Shown here piece by piece: positions 51,612-59,773 of a stretch of DNA of 64,000 bases. A model generated the notes under the pieces. The model did not search any database, was not told the DNA's origin, and saw nothing but the letters and a program-made list of their open reading frames with translations. Within the stretch, counting starts at the first letter, position 1, and every line of letters begins with the position of its first letter. This DNA is from SCTM01 sp965279655 (GTDB lineage Bacteria; Pseudomonadota; Alphaproteobacteria; Rhodospirillales; Rhodospirillaceae). The position numbers were made by a program, and so were the translations under genes. The DNA is taken from NCBI GenBank assembly GCA_965279655.1, contig OZ257255.1, positions 2,542,001 through 2,606,000 on the forward strand, written 5' to 3'.

Positions 51612-52946
51612 TTACGCCAGCAACTCGGCGACGGGCTTCGACGTCTGCATGCGGCCCGTGCCCCAGCGGTCGATAGGCACGCCCATGACCTGCATCATGG
51701 TCAGGCCGACACTGCTGATCGGCGCGCCTTTGCCTTCGATATGGATGCCTGCCTTGATGCGGCCACCGGCCTTGCCGGCGGTCATGACCGGGATGCCGTC
51801 GATGGTGTGATATTTGGCGAAGCGCGTCTCGCTGTGGGCCATGACAAGCGTGTTGTCGAGCAACGTCCCGTCGCCCTCTTTCACTTTCGCGAGCGTGCCG
51901 ACGAAGGTCGCCCAGGCTTCCATGCAGCGCTCGACGAACCAGGTCGCTCCCGGCTGATAGCCGAGGCGTTCGTCGAAGGACTCCTCGTGGGTGAGTTGAT
52001 GGTGCGCGATGGTGCTACCGACCTTTGTCAGCGACGACGCCGGGTTGTTGAAGTTGACGTTGAACACTTTGGTCTGATTGCACGCCAGCGCCATGGCGAG
52101 GAGTTCGCTCATCAACTTGTGATTCTCGATCACGTGTTCGATCTGGTTGCCGGTGGCGTGCTCGGCGACTTTGGTGGGGATCACGCAGGCCTTGTTGGGC
52201 TCCGGCTTTTGCAGCAGCAAGGCGAGCTGACCTTCGGTCTGGCGCAACGCGGTGTAGTACTGATCGAGACGTGCGCGGTCCGCAGCGCCGACCTTCTTTT
52301 CGAGGTCTTTGCGCTGCTCGCTGACTGCCGACAGGACGCTTTGGCGTGTCATCACCACCGGATCCGGCGTGAATTCCCCGGCATTCGGGTCCTTGAACTC
52401 CGGGCCGAAAACACGCGCGTAGAAATTGGCCGCCGAACCTTCGCTCGGGTTCATGTTGCCGTTGCCGCGGCCGCTCAGGCTGTTGCGCGGGTCGCCGTTG
52501 GCGGTGAGTTCCAGGGACCGGAAACGCGTGGTGCCGCCGATCGCGTCCGCGATCAGCACGTCGAACGACGGAGACGGCAACGCCTCGATCGTCGGCGCCG
52601 ATCCCGAGCGCGTGCCGATCCAGCCGCTGATGTGCGGGAAGTTGGGCTGGCCGTCGAGCAGCACATCGAAGCCGCTGAGCACGGAGATCCAATCGCGATA
52701 GGGCTCGATCATCTTCAACTCGACGCCGAGATCGTATTTGGGCCCGACTTTGGTCGGGATCCAGCGCGGCGGATTGACGCCAAGGCCCCAGAACCAGGTG
52801 CCGAACCGCTGCGGCAGCGGCGCGCCGGAGGCGAGCGCGGTGCCGTTGGTGTTCAGGAAGCAATCGAGGAACGGCAGCGCCACGGTCACGGCGGCGCCGT
52901 TGAGCAGGCCGCGCAAGGCCGTTCTGCGTGTGAGGCGTGTGGTCAT
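51612..52946 (-). CDS. Cassette B: Tat-exported DUF1552 protein
   Basis: 444 residues. Tat signal RLTRRTALRGLLNGAAVTVA. It matches copy A over its whole length, including FGTWFWGLGVNPPRWIP and VMAHSETRFAKYHTIDGIP. The start at 52946 overlaps the DUF1592 gene stop by the four bases ATGA (52943-52946), so the two are translationally coupled. The longer upstream frame to 53165 is the overlapping gene's other frame. Same length as copy A, no truncation. Confidence 0.9.
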   Translation of the reverse strand: MTTRLTRRTALRGLLNGAAVTVALPFLDCFLNTNGTALASGAPLPQRFGTWFWGLGVNPPRWIPTKVGPKYDLGVELKMIEPYRDWISVLSGFDVLLDGQPNFPHISGWIGTRSGSAPTIEALPSPSFDVLIADAIGGTTRFRSLELTANGDPRNSLSGRGNGNMNPSEGSAANFYARVFGPEFKDPNAGEFTPDPVVMTRQSVLSAVSEQRKDLEKKVGAADRARLDQYYTALRQTEGQLALLLQKPEPNKACVIPTKVAEHATGNQIEHVIENHKLMSELLAMALACNQTKVFNVNFNNPASSLTKVGSTIAHHQLTHEESFDERLGYQPGATWFVERCMEAWATFVGTLAKVKEGDGTLLDNTLVMAHSETRFAKYHTIDGIPVMTAGKAGGRIKAGIHIEGKGAPISSVGLTMMQVMGVPIDRWGTGRMQTSKPVAELLA

Positions 52947-54610
52947 GGCGTTGCGACCTCCTTGCCGCTCGCTTGCGCCGTCTTCGCACTGGGTGCATCC
53001 GGCGCGACTGCGAAGAAGACTTCGCTGTCGGCGATTTGCCGCATCAGGCTGCGGACCTTGTAGCCGCTCGCCGCGAAACGCTGTTCCAGGAACGTGATCC
53101 ACGCCTGCTCGCCGCTGATGGCGGGCCGCGCGGCGGCGTATTCGTACATCTTGCGCACAAGGCATGCCGGCACGGCCGGACTGTCGTGCAGCGCCTTGCC
53201 CAGACCGGCGGCGTCGTTGAACGGGATACCGTCGAGATCGCCGGAGGCGTCGATGGCTTCACCGTTCTCATCGTGACGATAGGCGCCGATGCTGTCGAAG
53301 TTCTCCAGGCTCAAGCCGATCGGATCGACCAGCTTGTGGCAGCCGGCACACGTTGGATCGCTGCGATGGGCGGTCAATCGGCTGCGTGAGGTCCTGAAGT
53401 TCGGATTGTTGGTGTCCTGCGCAACCGTGAAGTCCACGTCGCCCGGCGGATCGGGCACGGGCTGACACAACAGCGTCTCGCGCAGCGCTTTACCGCGCAG
53501 TGTGGGCGAACTGCGGCCGGCATGGGAATTCACCGCGAGGAAGGCCACCTGGCTAGCGATACCGGCGCGGCCGCTGCCCTCGGGCCATTGATAGGGTTGC
53601 CACCCGGTCTCCGCCGTCACCGGGATGCGGTAGACCATGCCGAGCATGCGGGTGACATAGGTGTCGCGGGTGGTGAACAGGTCGCGGTAGTCGCCGTCTT
53701 TCACCACAATGACGTCCAGCGCGGTGCGGAGAAGTTGCTCCTGCGCCTGGACCGAGACCTCGCGATTGAACTTGGGATAGATCACAGGGTCCTTCGCGAG
53801 TTCCTCGAACTTCTCGAGTTCGAACATGTCGGCCAGGAAGGCGCGCACACCGACGGCGAGTTTCGGCGACGCCATCATGCGATCGATCTGCTTGGCGATT
53901 CCCTTCGACGTGAACAACTCGCCCGCCTCCGCCGCCGCAAGCAATTGCTCGTCGGGGGTCGAGTTCCACAGGAAGTAACTGAGCCGCGCCGCGCGGCTTG
54001 ATGCATCCAGCCGCACTTTTTCGCCCGCGGCAGGGTCGGGCTCCAGGCCTTCGACGCGGAACAGGAATTCCGGTGACGTAAGCGCGCCCGCGAGGCCGAA
54101 CGCCAAACCGTTATAAAAGCCGCCGATGTTCTTCGTGCCCTGGGCGGCGACTTTGACCAGATCGTCGACTTCTTGATCGCGCAACGGCCGGCGGAACAGC
54201 ATATGTCCGACTTGCCGGTAGACCTGCGCCGCGCAGGCGTCGTCGGCGGCCTTGTCCGATGCGGGCGTGCACGGCAGCAGGGTTGCGCGATGGGACTCAT
54301 CGACAACCTGCGCCGCGACGGTCCGCGCGATCTTCTCGTATTCCTCGAACCCAGCCGGCGAGATCGCCACCAGTGCCGCGCCAGTCGCCATCATGCCGCG
54401 CCGGGGCCGCATGATCGGCTCGAAGCGGCCGGCGACCTTGATGTCCGCACCGAAGATATCGGCGATTGTGTTGCGGTACTGAGCCTCCGTGAGGCGCTTC
54501 ATTTGTGCCGGGGCGCTGGGCACCGCGGGTTCCGACGGCGAGCAGGCCGCGACCGCGCAGCCCATGGCCACCATCATCCAGAGCGCAACGGGTTTGGGGA
54601 ACACGGCCAC
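52943..54610 (-). CDS. Cassette B: DUF1587/1595/1592/1588-type cytochrome lipoprotein
   Basis: 555 residues. The signal ends in the lipobox CAVAAC. Domain order is as in copy A, with KRLTEAQYRNTIADIFGADI, QVGHMLFRRPLRDQEVDDLV, ARLSYFLWNSTPDEQLL, LAVNSHAGRSSPTLRGKALR and heme site CAGCHKLVDPIG. It lies 8 bp after B1 and overlaps DUF1552 B. Same function class as copy A: a periplasmic membrane-anchored heme protein. The pairing with DUF1552 is seen in both cassettes. Confidence 0.9.
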   Translation of the reverse strand: MAVFPKPVALWMMVAMGCAVAACSPSEPAVPSAPAQMKRLTEAQYRNTIADIFGADIKVAGRFEPIMRPRRGMMATGAALVAISPAGFEEYEKIARTVAAQVVDESHRATLLPCTPASDKAADDACAAQVYRQVGHMLFRRPLRDQEVDDLVKVAAQGTKNIGGFYNGLAFGLAGALTSPEFLFRVEGLEPDPAAGEKVRLDASSRAARLSYFLWNSTPDEQLLAAAEAGELFTSKGIAKQIDRMMASPKLAVGVRAFLADMFELEKFEELAKDPVIYPKFNREVSVQAQEQLLRTALDVIVVKDGDYRDLFTTRDTYVTRMLGMVYRIPVTAETGWQPYQWPEGSGRAGIASQVAFLAVNSHAGRSSPTLRGKALRETLLCQPVPDPPGDVDFTVAQDTNNPNFRTSRSRLTAHRSDPTCAGCHKLVDPIGLSLENFDSIGAYRHDENGEAIDASGDLDGIPFNDAAGLGKALHDSPAVPACLVRKMYEYAAARPAISGEQAWITFLEQRFAASGYKVRSLMRQIADSEVFFAVAPDAPSAKTAQASGKEVATP

Positions 54611-54618
54611 GTTGAAGC

Positions 54619-55800
54619 TCAGTGCCGAGATTCGGCGGTCTTGGTCTGTGCCAGCGGATCCGTTTCCGGATGAATCACGAACGCAGGAACAGCTTCGACT
54701 TCATAGGCCAGTGACACGGCGGTGCACCTGCCCGTCTTGGGATCGGGGTACCCATCCGCCATGGCTTCCAGGGCCTTGTACTCAGCGGCGCAATCCACGC
54801 TCGCCACGGCGGACACACCGGCGCCGACGGTGCGGAACAGTGAATAGACGTTGTAAATGTCCTGATAGGCACCCATCAGGCCCTTGAGCTCGCCGTTGGG
54901 CTGCACCGCGAGCCGGAAGCGCGCGCGGCGCATGTCGTATTCTTCCGTAGCGCCACGCTCGCCGCCAACGGCCCACTCCATGTTCAGGGTGAGGTCGATC
55001 GGATCGGTGATCACGGCGCCGTTGACGATCTTGCCCTTCACCGTGTGGCGCCAGCGCGGATTGGATGTGACGGTGAAGCTGGAATCGTGCATCAGGTTCT
55101 TGCCGACCAGCAGCGGCTTGTCCTTGCTGGAATAGATTCCGACCGTGACGTCGGGATCGTTCTTCATGTCGTCGATGCCCTTCACCTCGATCAGGATCGT
55201 GTGGAGGCCCTCGTTGATCATGCGGTTGTAGTAGGCGACGATCGCGCCCTCGACGTTGGGATCGATGCCATTGCCCCGGTAGTAACCGAGGCAGCCTTCG
55301 GCGCGGAACAGCTGGTTGTCGATGCCGGCCTCGCCCTCGGGGCTGACGAAATTCTCGTGCGCGCAAATGCCCTGCGGCGGCGCGCCGGTGCCGTCATGGC
55401 CGTCGAGGTTCATGCCGTAGGAGGTCTTGCCCTGGATCATCCGCTGGATCGGATGTTCATACTGGTTCTTGAAACCGCGCGGTTCCTTGCACATCTCCCC
55501 GCCGTCGGGGCCGATGCCGAAGTCCCACTTGTATTTCTGAGCGAACTCGTCGGCGTTTTCCGGCTTCTGCAAGCGCGCGGCTTCGGCCGGCGTTTGCTGC
55601 TTGAGGAAGCTTTGCTGCGGTGTGAGCGCCAAGCCGTCCGGACAGCTGTTCTCGCCCTTGTAGACCGCCGGTGAAAAACGGGAGACGACCCAGCCTAAGG
55701 TCTTGCCCTTCTCGGGCGACGCGGCGGAGGCCGGCGCAACGGCCAGCGCAGCCAGAACTCCAGCAATCACAAACCTCTGAAGATCAAGCCGCCGAGGCAT
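54619..55800 (-). CDS. Cassette B: secreted protein of unknown family
   Basis: 393 residues. Signal peptide DLQRFVIAGVLAALAVAPAS. It is the paralog of the 48899 gene, with the same six cysteines, SYGMNLDGHDGTGAPPQGIC, IDNQLFRAEGCLGYYR and NMEWAVGGERGA. Different from copy A mainly in the N-terminal third. It is the first gene of cassette B; the operator at 55862 lies 62 bp upstream. No known family is recognised. Confidence 0.85.
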   Translation of the reverse strand: MPRRLDLQRFVIAGVLAALAVAPASAASPEKGKTLGWVVSRFSPAVYKGENSCPDGLALTPQQSFLKQQTPAEAARLQKPENADEFAQKYKWDFGIGPDGGEMCKEPRGFKNQYEHPIQRMIQGKTSYGMNLDGHDGTGAPPQGICAHENFVSPEGEAGIDNQLFRAEGCLGYYRGNGIDPNVEGAIVAYYNRMINEGLHTILIEVKGIDDMKNDPDVTVGIYSSKDKPLLVGKNLMHDSSFTVTSNPRWRHTVKGKIVNGAVITDPIDLTLNMEWAVGGERGATEEYDMRRARFRLAVQPNGELKGLMGAYQDIYNVYSLFRTVGAGVSAVASVDCAAEYKALEAMADGYPDPKTGRCTAVSLAYEVEAVPAFVIHPETDPLAQTKTAESRH

Positions 55801-55861
55801 CTTTCGACCTCCATAGGCGATCCATCCACCCGCGTGGGAACTTGCCCCACGCCCCCAAGAC

Positions 55862-55878
55862 AGTCAAGCTGGTTGACG
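55862..55878. promoter_or_regulatory. MarR-type operator, site 5
   Basis: AGTCAA-GCTGG-TTGACG, with perfect GTCAA/TTGAC arms. It is 62 bp upstream of cassette B and 144 bp before the DUF2269-like/MarR 2 unit on the plus strand, so it could control both directions. Confidence 0.8.
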
Positions 55879-55905
55879 GATTTGCGGGCTGCGCAAATTC
55901 GTTCG

Positions 55906-55992
55906 CTACTGCAGCATCACTGCAAGGAACACGAGCAAGAACAGCATGGCAATTGCGTTCACCCACACAAGGGCTCGATGAAGTCTCGGCAT
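55906..55992 (-). CDS. Possible 28-residue single-span membrane peptide
   Basis: A frame from 55992 begins MPRLHRALVWVNAIAMLFLL and ends AVMLQ. An ATG with GGAG six bases upstream is present, and an in-frame ATG 12 bp earlier is also possible. The sequence has one hydrophobic span after a basic end. It is too short to judge by coding statistics and lies upstream of the site 5 operator on the cassette B strand. It may be chance. Confidence 0.3.
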   Translation of the reverse strand: MPRLHRALVWVNAIAMLFLLVFLAVMLQ

Positions 55993-56021
55993 GGTTCGCT
56001 CCATCACGATTGGTTGACCCA

Positions 56022-56543
56022 ATGAAAGCCGTCGCGACGTTCGCCTCTGACTGGCTTCCCTACATCAAGTTCGTGCACGTGGTGTGTGCGTTCCTGTGGG
56101 GCGTGACGGTACCGCCCGCCTACAGCGTCTATGTGAAACGCGCGCTGGCGGAAGCACAACGCGCGCCGGACGACCGCCTCGCGCGGGAACGCGTGTTGTG
56201 GGCGTGGGATCGGCTCGACGGGCTGGTGGCGCTGGAGCACATCATGTGGCCGATCGTCCTGATCACCGGTCCGTTGCTGGTCCTGGGCACCGGCTGGGCG
56301 GTGACGGACACATGGCTCGCGCTGAAACTGGCGATCGTCGTGTTCGTCTTCATCCCAATCGAAGTGTTCGACGTTTGGTTCGCGCACTTCTACGGCGCGG
56401 GAGTGGAAAGCCGCCGGGACACGGAACCGGCGGGTGTGGTGGAGATGCGGGAGAAACAGCGCCGGTTCTATGTGTTCATTTCGCCGATCGTGCGGCTGAG
56501 CATGGTTGCCGTGTTCTTCCTGGCGATCGTCAAACCCGGCTGA
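56022..56543 (+). CDS. DUF2269-like integral membrane protein
   Basis: 173 residues with four hydrophobic helices. Conserved features are YIKFVHVVCAFLWGVTVPPA, LVALEHIMWPIVLITGPLLV and ISPIVRLSMVAVFFLAIVKP. The His residues in FVHVV and LEHIMW are the sort that bind heme in small membrane proteins, but this is not shown. The ATG at 56022 is chosen as the start of the hydrophobic protein; the upstream frame overlaps the divergent cassette promoter. It is followed by MarR 2 (79 bp). Confidence 0.65.
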   Translation: MKAVATFASDWLPYIKFVHVVCAFLWGVTVPPAYSVYVKRALAEAQRAPDDRLARERVLWAWDRLDGLVALEHIMWPIVLITGPLLVLGTGWAVTDTWLALKLAIVVFVFIPIEVFDVWFAHFYGAGVESRRDTEPAGVVEMREKQRRFYVFISPIVRLSMVAVFFLAIVKPG

Positions 56544-56621
56544 CGCGCCCGGCCAGTGGTATTGCTGCGATGCGGCAGGTACACTGATGCGGACGCCGCA
56601 GACGGAGGCCGCAAACCCGGC

Positions 56622-57125
56622 ATGAGTGACGTACGACCGCAGGACCAACTGGTCCGCCTCCATCACATGATGCGTTGGACCTTGCGCGCGTTCTATTGGC
56701 TCGACGAGAGCTTGCAGAACCTTCTTGCGCAAGACGGATGGGAACGCGGCTCCCACACCGAGACCATGGTGATCCTGGCGATTGGCGAAGGCCACACCAA
56801 GCCGTCCGACCTCGGACGCCTGCTGGGGATCAGCCGGCAAGCCATCCATCAGGTCATCAACACCCTGCAGCGCAAGGGCCTGGTCTCCCTCAAAGAGGAT
56901 CCAGACGACCGACGCTCGAAGATCGTCTACTTCAATCCGCGCGCGGTGAAGATCCGCCAGAGCGCCATCAAGGCCGTCGCCACCATCGAGCGCGAGGTGG
57001 CGAAGCGGATCGGTCAGAAGGCCTATCACAACATGGTCTCCGGCTTGAGCCAGGACTGGGGCGAAGCCATCGGCGGCAAGACCGCTACGCCGTCCCGCGC
57101 CCAACCGCGGGCGAAAGCGCGCTAA
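56622..57125 (+). CDS. MarR-family regulator 2
   Basis: 167 residues from the ATG at 56622 (MSDVRPQDQLVRLHHMM). Winged HTH: TKPSDLGRLLGISRQAIHQV with wing DPDDRRSKIVYFNPRAVK. It is a paralog of regulator 1 at 39537. It lies 79 bp after the DUF2269-like gene and converges on the thiolase gene (stop 57133). It probably recognises the same palindrome; the nearest copy is 55862. Two paralogs in one region suggest shared or competing control. Confidence 0.87.
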   Translation: MSDVRPQDQLVRLHHMMRWTLRAFYWLDESLQNLLAQDGWERGSHTETMVILAIGEGHTKPSDLGRLLGISRQAIHQVINTLQRKGLVSLKEDPDDRRSKIVYFNPRAVKIRQSAIKAVATIEREVAKRIGQKAYHNMVSGLSQDWGEAIGGKTATPSRAQPRAKAR

Positions 57126-57132
57126 CGGCGCA

Positions 57133-58332
57133 TCAGCGCGAAACACCGAACACCGAAACGGCGGCGACGCTGGCGTGGGCCGGCCCACCGAGATTGTGCG
57201 TGAGCGCCAAGGACGCCTTCTTGAGTTGGCGTTCGCCGGCGCGGCCTTGCAGCTGGTTGTAAGCCTCGTACGCCATACGCAGACCGGATGCGCCAATGGG
57301 ATGGCCGAAGCATTTCAAGCCGCCGTCGATCTGGCAGGGCAAATCGCCGCTCGCGTCGAAAGCGCCGTCCAACACGTCGGCAATGGCGCGGCCTTCTTTC
57401 GAGACGCCGAGATCCTCCATAGTCACCAGCTCGGTGATGGAAAAGCAGTCGTGCACCTCCATCATGTCGAGTTCCGCGCGCGGATCGCGGAGGCCGGCTT
57501 CGTCATAGGCGCGGCGTGAGGCGATGCGGGTCATGCGCAGCTGGCTGGCATCCCACTCCTTGTAGGCGGCTTCGTAGCCGTTGCTGGCGGCAAGCTGGAT
57601 CGCCTTGATGGTCACGAACTCCTTGCGGCCAAGGCCGCGGGCGATGTCGGGCGTGCAGACGATGGCGCAGGCGGCCCCGTCGCTGACGCCGCAACAATCG
57701 TAGAGGCCCAGCGGATCGGCGATGATGGGTGCGTTGAGGATGGTTTCTATCGTGACCGCGTTGCGCAGGTGCGCCTTCTCGTTGCGCGCGCCGTTCTGGT
57801 GGCTCTTCCAGGAGATATGGGCCATGGCGCGCTTCAAGTCCTCGCGCGTCACGCCGCGCGCCGACATGTAAGCGTTCGCGACTTGCGCGAAGCCACCCGG
57901 CGCGGAGATGTTCGGCGCCCAGAGATCGCGCAGCGTGCCTTGGGTGCGGTTGGGCAGGCCGCCGTAGCCGGTGTCCTTGAGCTTCTCCACGCCCATGGCG
58001 AGCGCGATGTCGCAAGCACCGGCCGCCACGGCATAGACCGCGCCACGCAAGGCCTCCGTGCCCGAGGCACAGAGATTCTCGACGCGCGTCACTGGGATTT
58101 CGTTGAGGCGCAGGGCTGTCGACAGCGTGACGCCGGACTTGCCGATGCTGAGTTCTTCCGTGCTGATGCCGATCCACGCCGCTTCGATCTGATTGGTCTC
58201 GATGCCCGCGTCGGCCTTCGCTTCCAGGTACGCTTCGACCATGAGATCGTCCGCGCCAGCGTCCCAACGTTCGCCGAAGTGGGTGCAGCCCATGCCGACG
58301 ATGGCGACGCGGTCTCGAATGCCTGAGGCCAT
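57133..58332 (-). CDS. Thiolase (SCP2/acetyl-CoA acetyltransferase type)
   Basis: 399 residues from the ATG at 58332 (MASGIRDRVAIVG). The catalytic Cys is in ENLCASGTEAL and the His and general base region in GHPIGASGLRMAYE. The sequence is closest to the SCP-x/archaeal type thiolase class, whose partners are DUF35 proteins. It cleaves or forms the C-C bond in 3-ketoacyl-CoA. It lies 10 bp after the HMG-CoA-synthase-like/DUF35 fusion and is the last gene of the operon from 63639. All catalytic parts are intact. Confidence 0.92.
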   Translation of the reverse strand: MASGIRDRVAIVGMGCTHFGERWDAGADDLMVEAYLEAKADAGIETNQIEAAWIGISTEELSIGKSGVTLSTALRLNEIPVTRVENLCASGTEALRGAVYAVAAGACDIALAMGVEKLKDTGYGGLPNRTQGTLRDLWAPNISAPGGFAQVANAYMSARGVTREDLKRAMAHISWKSHQNGARNEKAHLRNAVTIETILNAPIIADPLGLYDCCGVSDGAACAIVCTPDIARGLGRKEFVTIKAIQLAASNGYEAAYKEWDASQLRMTRIASRRAYDEAGLRDPRAELDMMEVHDCFSITELVTMEDLGVSKEGRAIADVLDGAFDASGDLPCQIDGGLKCFGHPIGASGLRMAYEAYNQLQGRAGERQLKKASLALTHNLGGPAHASVAAVSVFGVSR

Positions 58333-58342
58333 AGGGTCGATC

Positions 58343-59767
58343 CTACTTGGGTGTCGCTTTCCAGAAGTAGCGCCGATAGCCGCGCTTCGTGTCGAAATCC
58401 TTGATACGGAAGACCATGCGCAGCGGCATGCCGACGTCGAGCGGTTCGCCGCAGTCGACATATTCCATCAGCACGCGCGCCCCGTTGTCGAATTGGACAT
58501 GGCCGTAACGAAATGGCGGCGCGGGTGTGTAGGAGAGCCAATCATCCGCGTGGGTGAGAATTTTTGCGGGCTCACCCGCCAAGGGGTAATCCTCGAAGCT
58601 GTCGACCGTGTGATGTCCCGGCTCCACCGACACGCGCGTCTTGGGGAACTGGACGACGCCGGTTTGGCGGCTACGCCCGGCCATGAAACCCGTGATCATC
58701 GCGTCGTTGCGGTATTGGGACGTGAGCGCGGTGCGCTGATCAAGCTCTGCGCGCATGCCGAGTTCGTAAGGAAGTTCGGCATTGAAGGACAGGAATCGGA
58801 GGTAACTGTCCTCGGTGATCGTCTTATCGGAGGCGATCGGCGCTGGCCGGCGGGCGGTGAGCAATGCTGTCGCCTCAAGCAGGATCACATCCGCGCCCTG
58901 CCCGAAACCGGCAACCAGGATCAACTCGCCCGGCTGGGCGCGGCCGAGCACGTCGACCAGCATCAGCAGGCTATGGGAGGTGCCGGTCAGGCCGATCTCG
59001 GCGGAGAGCGTGTCGCTGGTGGCCGATGCCGGAAGGCCGCAATCCTTGGCGATCACCTGCGCCGTCTTGAGATCGGCGAGCGGGAAGATGGCGTGGGCGA
59101 TGCAGTCAGGCGCAATACCGGTGTCCCGGCACAGCGCTTTCACAGCCTCCGGAAAGATCTTGCGATAGCCCTCGTCGCGCAGCCACCGCTCCTCCCAAAC
59201 GTAATCGTAGTCCGCGCCGGCCTCGCGGAAATGATCGACGAAGTCCACGGCGAGCGAAGTGTGGCCGATGCAGCGGGCGATCAAATCGCCCGCGCCCACC
59301 ACGAGCGCGGCGGCCGCATCGCCCCAGGCGAGTTCCTGGGTGCTCGCGGGCCGGGCTTTGCGGCGATCCGCGGCGGCGACGACGCAGGTGCCGGTTCCGC
59401 GCAACGCAGCACAAAGCGCCGACGTACCGGCGCGCAGGCTGCCGCCGATGTCGAGGGAATGAATCCGCTCCGGCAGATTCAGCGCGGTGCGGGCGACACC
59501 CGCGTTGTGGCGATCGGCGAACGGTAGTGTGGTGGAGGCAAGATAGAGGGCGTCGATCGTGGCGCGCTGGGCTTGCGGCACCGCGCGGCGGATGGCTTCC
59601 ACAGCAAGCGTGATGCTGTCCTCATCCCAATTGGCAAAGGCGCGGGTACCCTTGGCGCGCCCAACGAGATCGGGCGTCAGCCATCCATGCGCAGCGGCGA
59701 TGGTCGCGCGTGCGATCCGGCGGGGCGGAACGTAGGCCGCGGCTGAGCTGATGCCGACGTCCGCCAC
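58343..59767 (-). CDS. HMG-CoA synthase-like / DUF35 OB-fold fusion
   Basis: 474 residues. Residues 1 to about 330 show the ketosynthase III/HMG-CoA synthase fold (GISSAAAYVPPRRIARATIA, TQELAWGDAAAALVVG, AEIGLTGTSHSLLMLVDVLG). In the active site, the usual Cys is replaced: DIGGSLRAGTSAL has no Cys. The C-terminal about 110 residues match DUF35 (TGVVQFPKTRV and NGARVLMEYVDCGEPLDVGM), but the Zn-ribbon cysteines are missing. In archaea a thiolase, an HMG-CoA synthase and a DUF35 protein form a complex. A scaffold role is likely here. It lies 6 bp from the hydratase gene. Confidence 0.82.
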   Translation of the reverse strand: MADVGISSAAAYVPPRRIARATIAAAHGWLTPDLVGRAKGTRAFANWDEDSITLAVEAIRRAVPQAQRATIDALYLASTTLPFADRHNAGVARTALNLPERIHSLDIGGSLRAGTSALCAALRGTGTCVVAAADRRKARPASTQELAWGDAAAALVVGAGDLIARCIGHTSLAVDFVDHFREAGADYDYVWEERWLRDEGYRKIFPEAVKALCRDTGIAPDCIAHAIFPLADLKTAQVIAKDCGLPASATSDTLSAEIGLTGTSHSLLMLVDVLGRAQPGELILVAGFGQGADVILLEATALLTARRPAPIASDKTITEDSYLRFLSFNAELPYELGMRAELDQRTALTSQYRNDAMITGFMAGRSRQTGVVQFPKTRVSVEPGHHTVDSFEDYPLAGEPAKILTHADDWLSYTPAPPFRYGHVQFDNGARVLMEYVDCGEPLDVGMPLRMVFRIKDFDTKRGYRRYFWKATPK

Positions 59768-59773
59768 CCGTCC

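Larger units (their letters stand above)
45100..55800 (-). repeat. Tandem paralogous cassettes A and B
   Basis: Two four-gene blocks lie head to tail: A, 45100-50077, and B, 50846-55800. Gene order in the direction of transcription is the same: unknown secreted protein, DUF1592-type cytochrome, DUF1552, PF03640. Block B has an extra cupin. Protein similarity is high in every pair (the DUF1552 pair is the closest). It is an ancestral duplication that has since diverged, so both copies have probably been kept for different substrates. Confidence 0.9.

Noticed and set aside
56523..56545. A further GTCAA / CTGAC pair at the end of the DUF2269-like gene
   Set aside because: The spacer and right arm do not match, and it lies at the end of a coding region.
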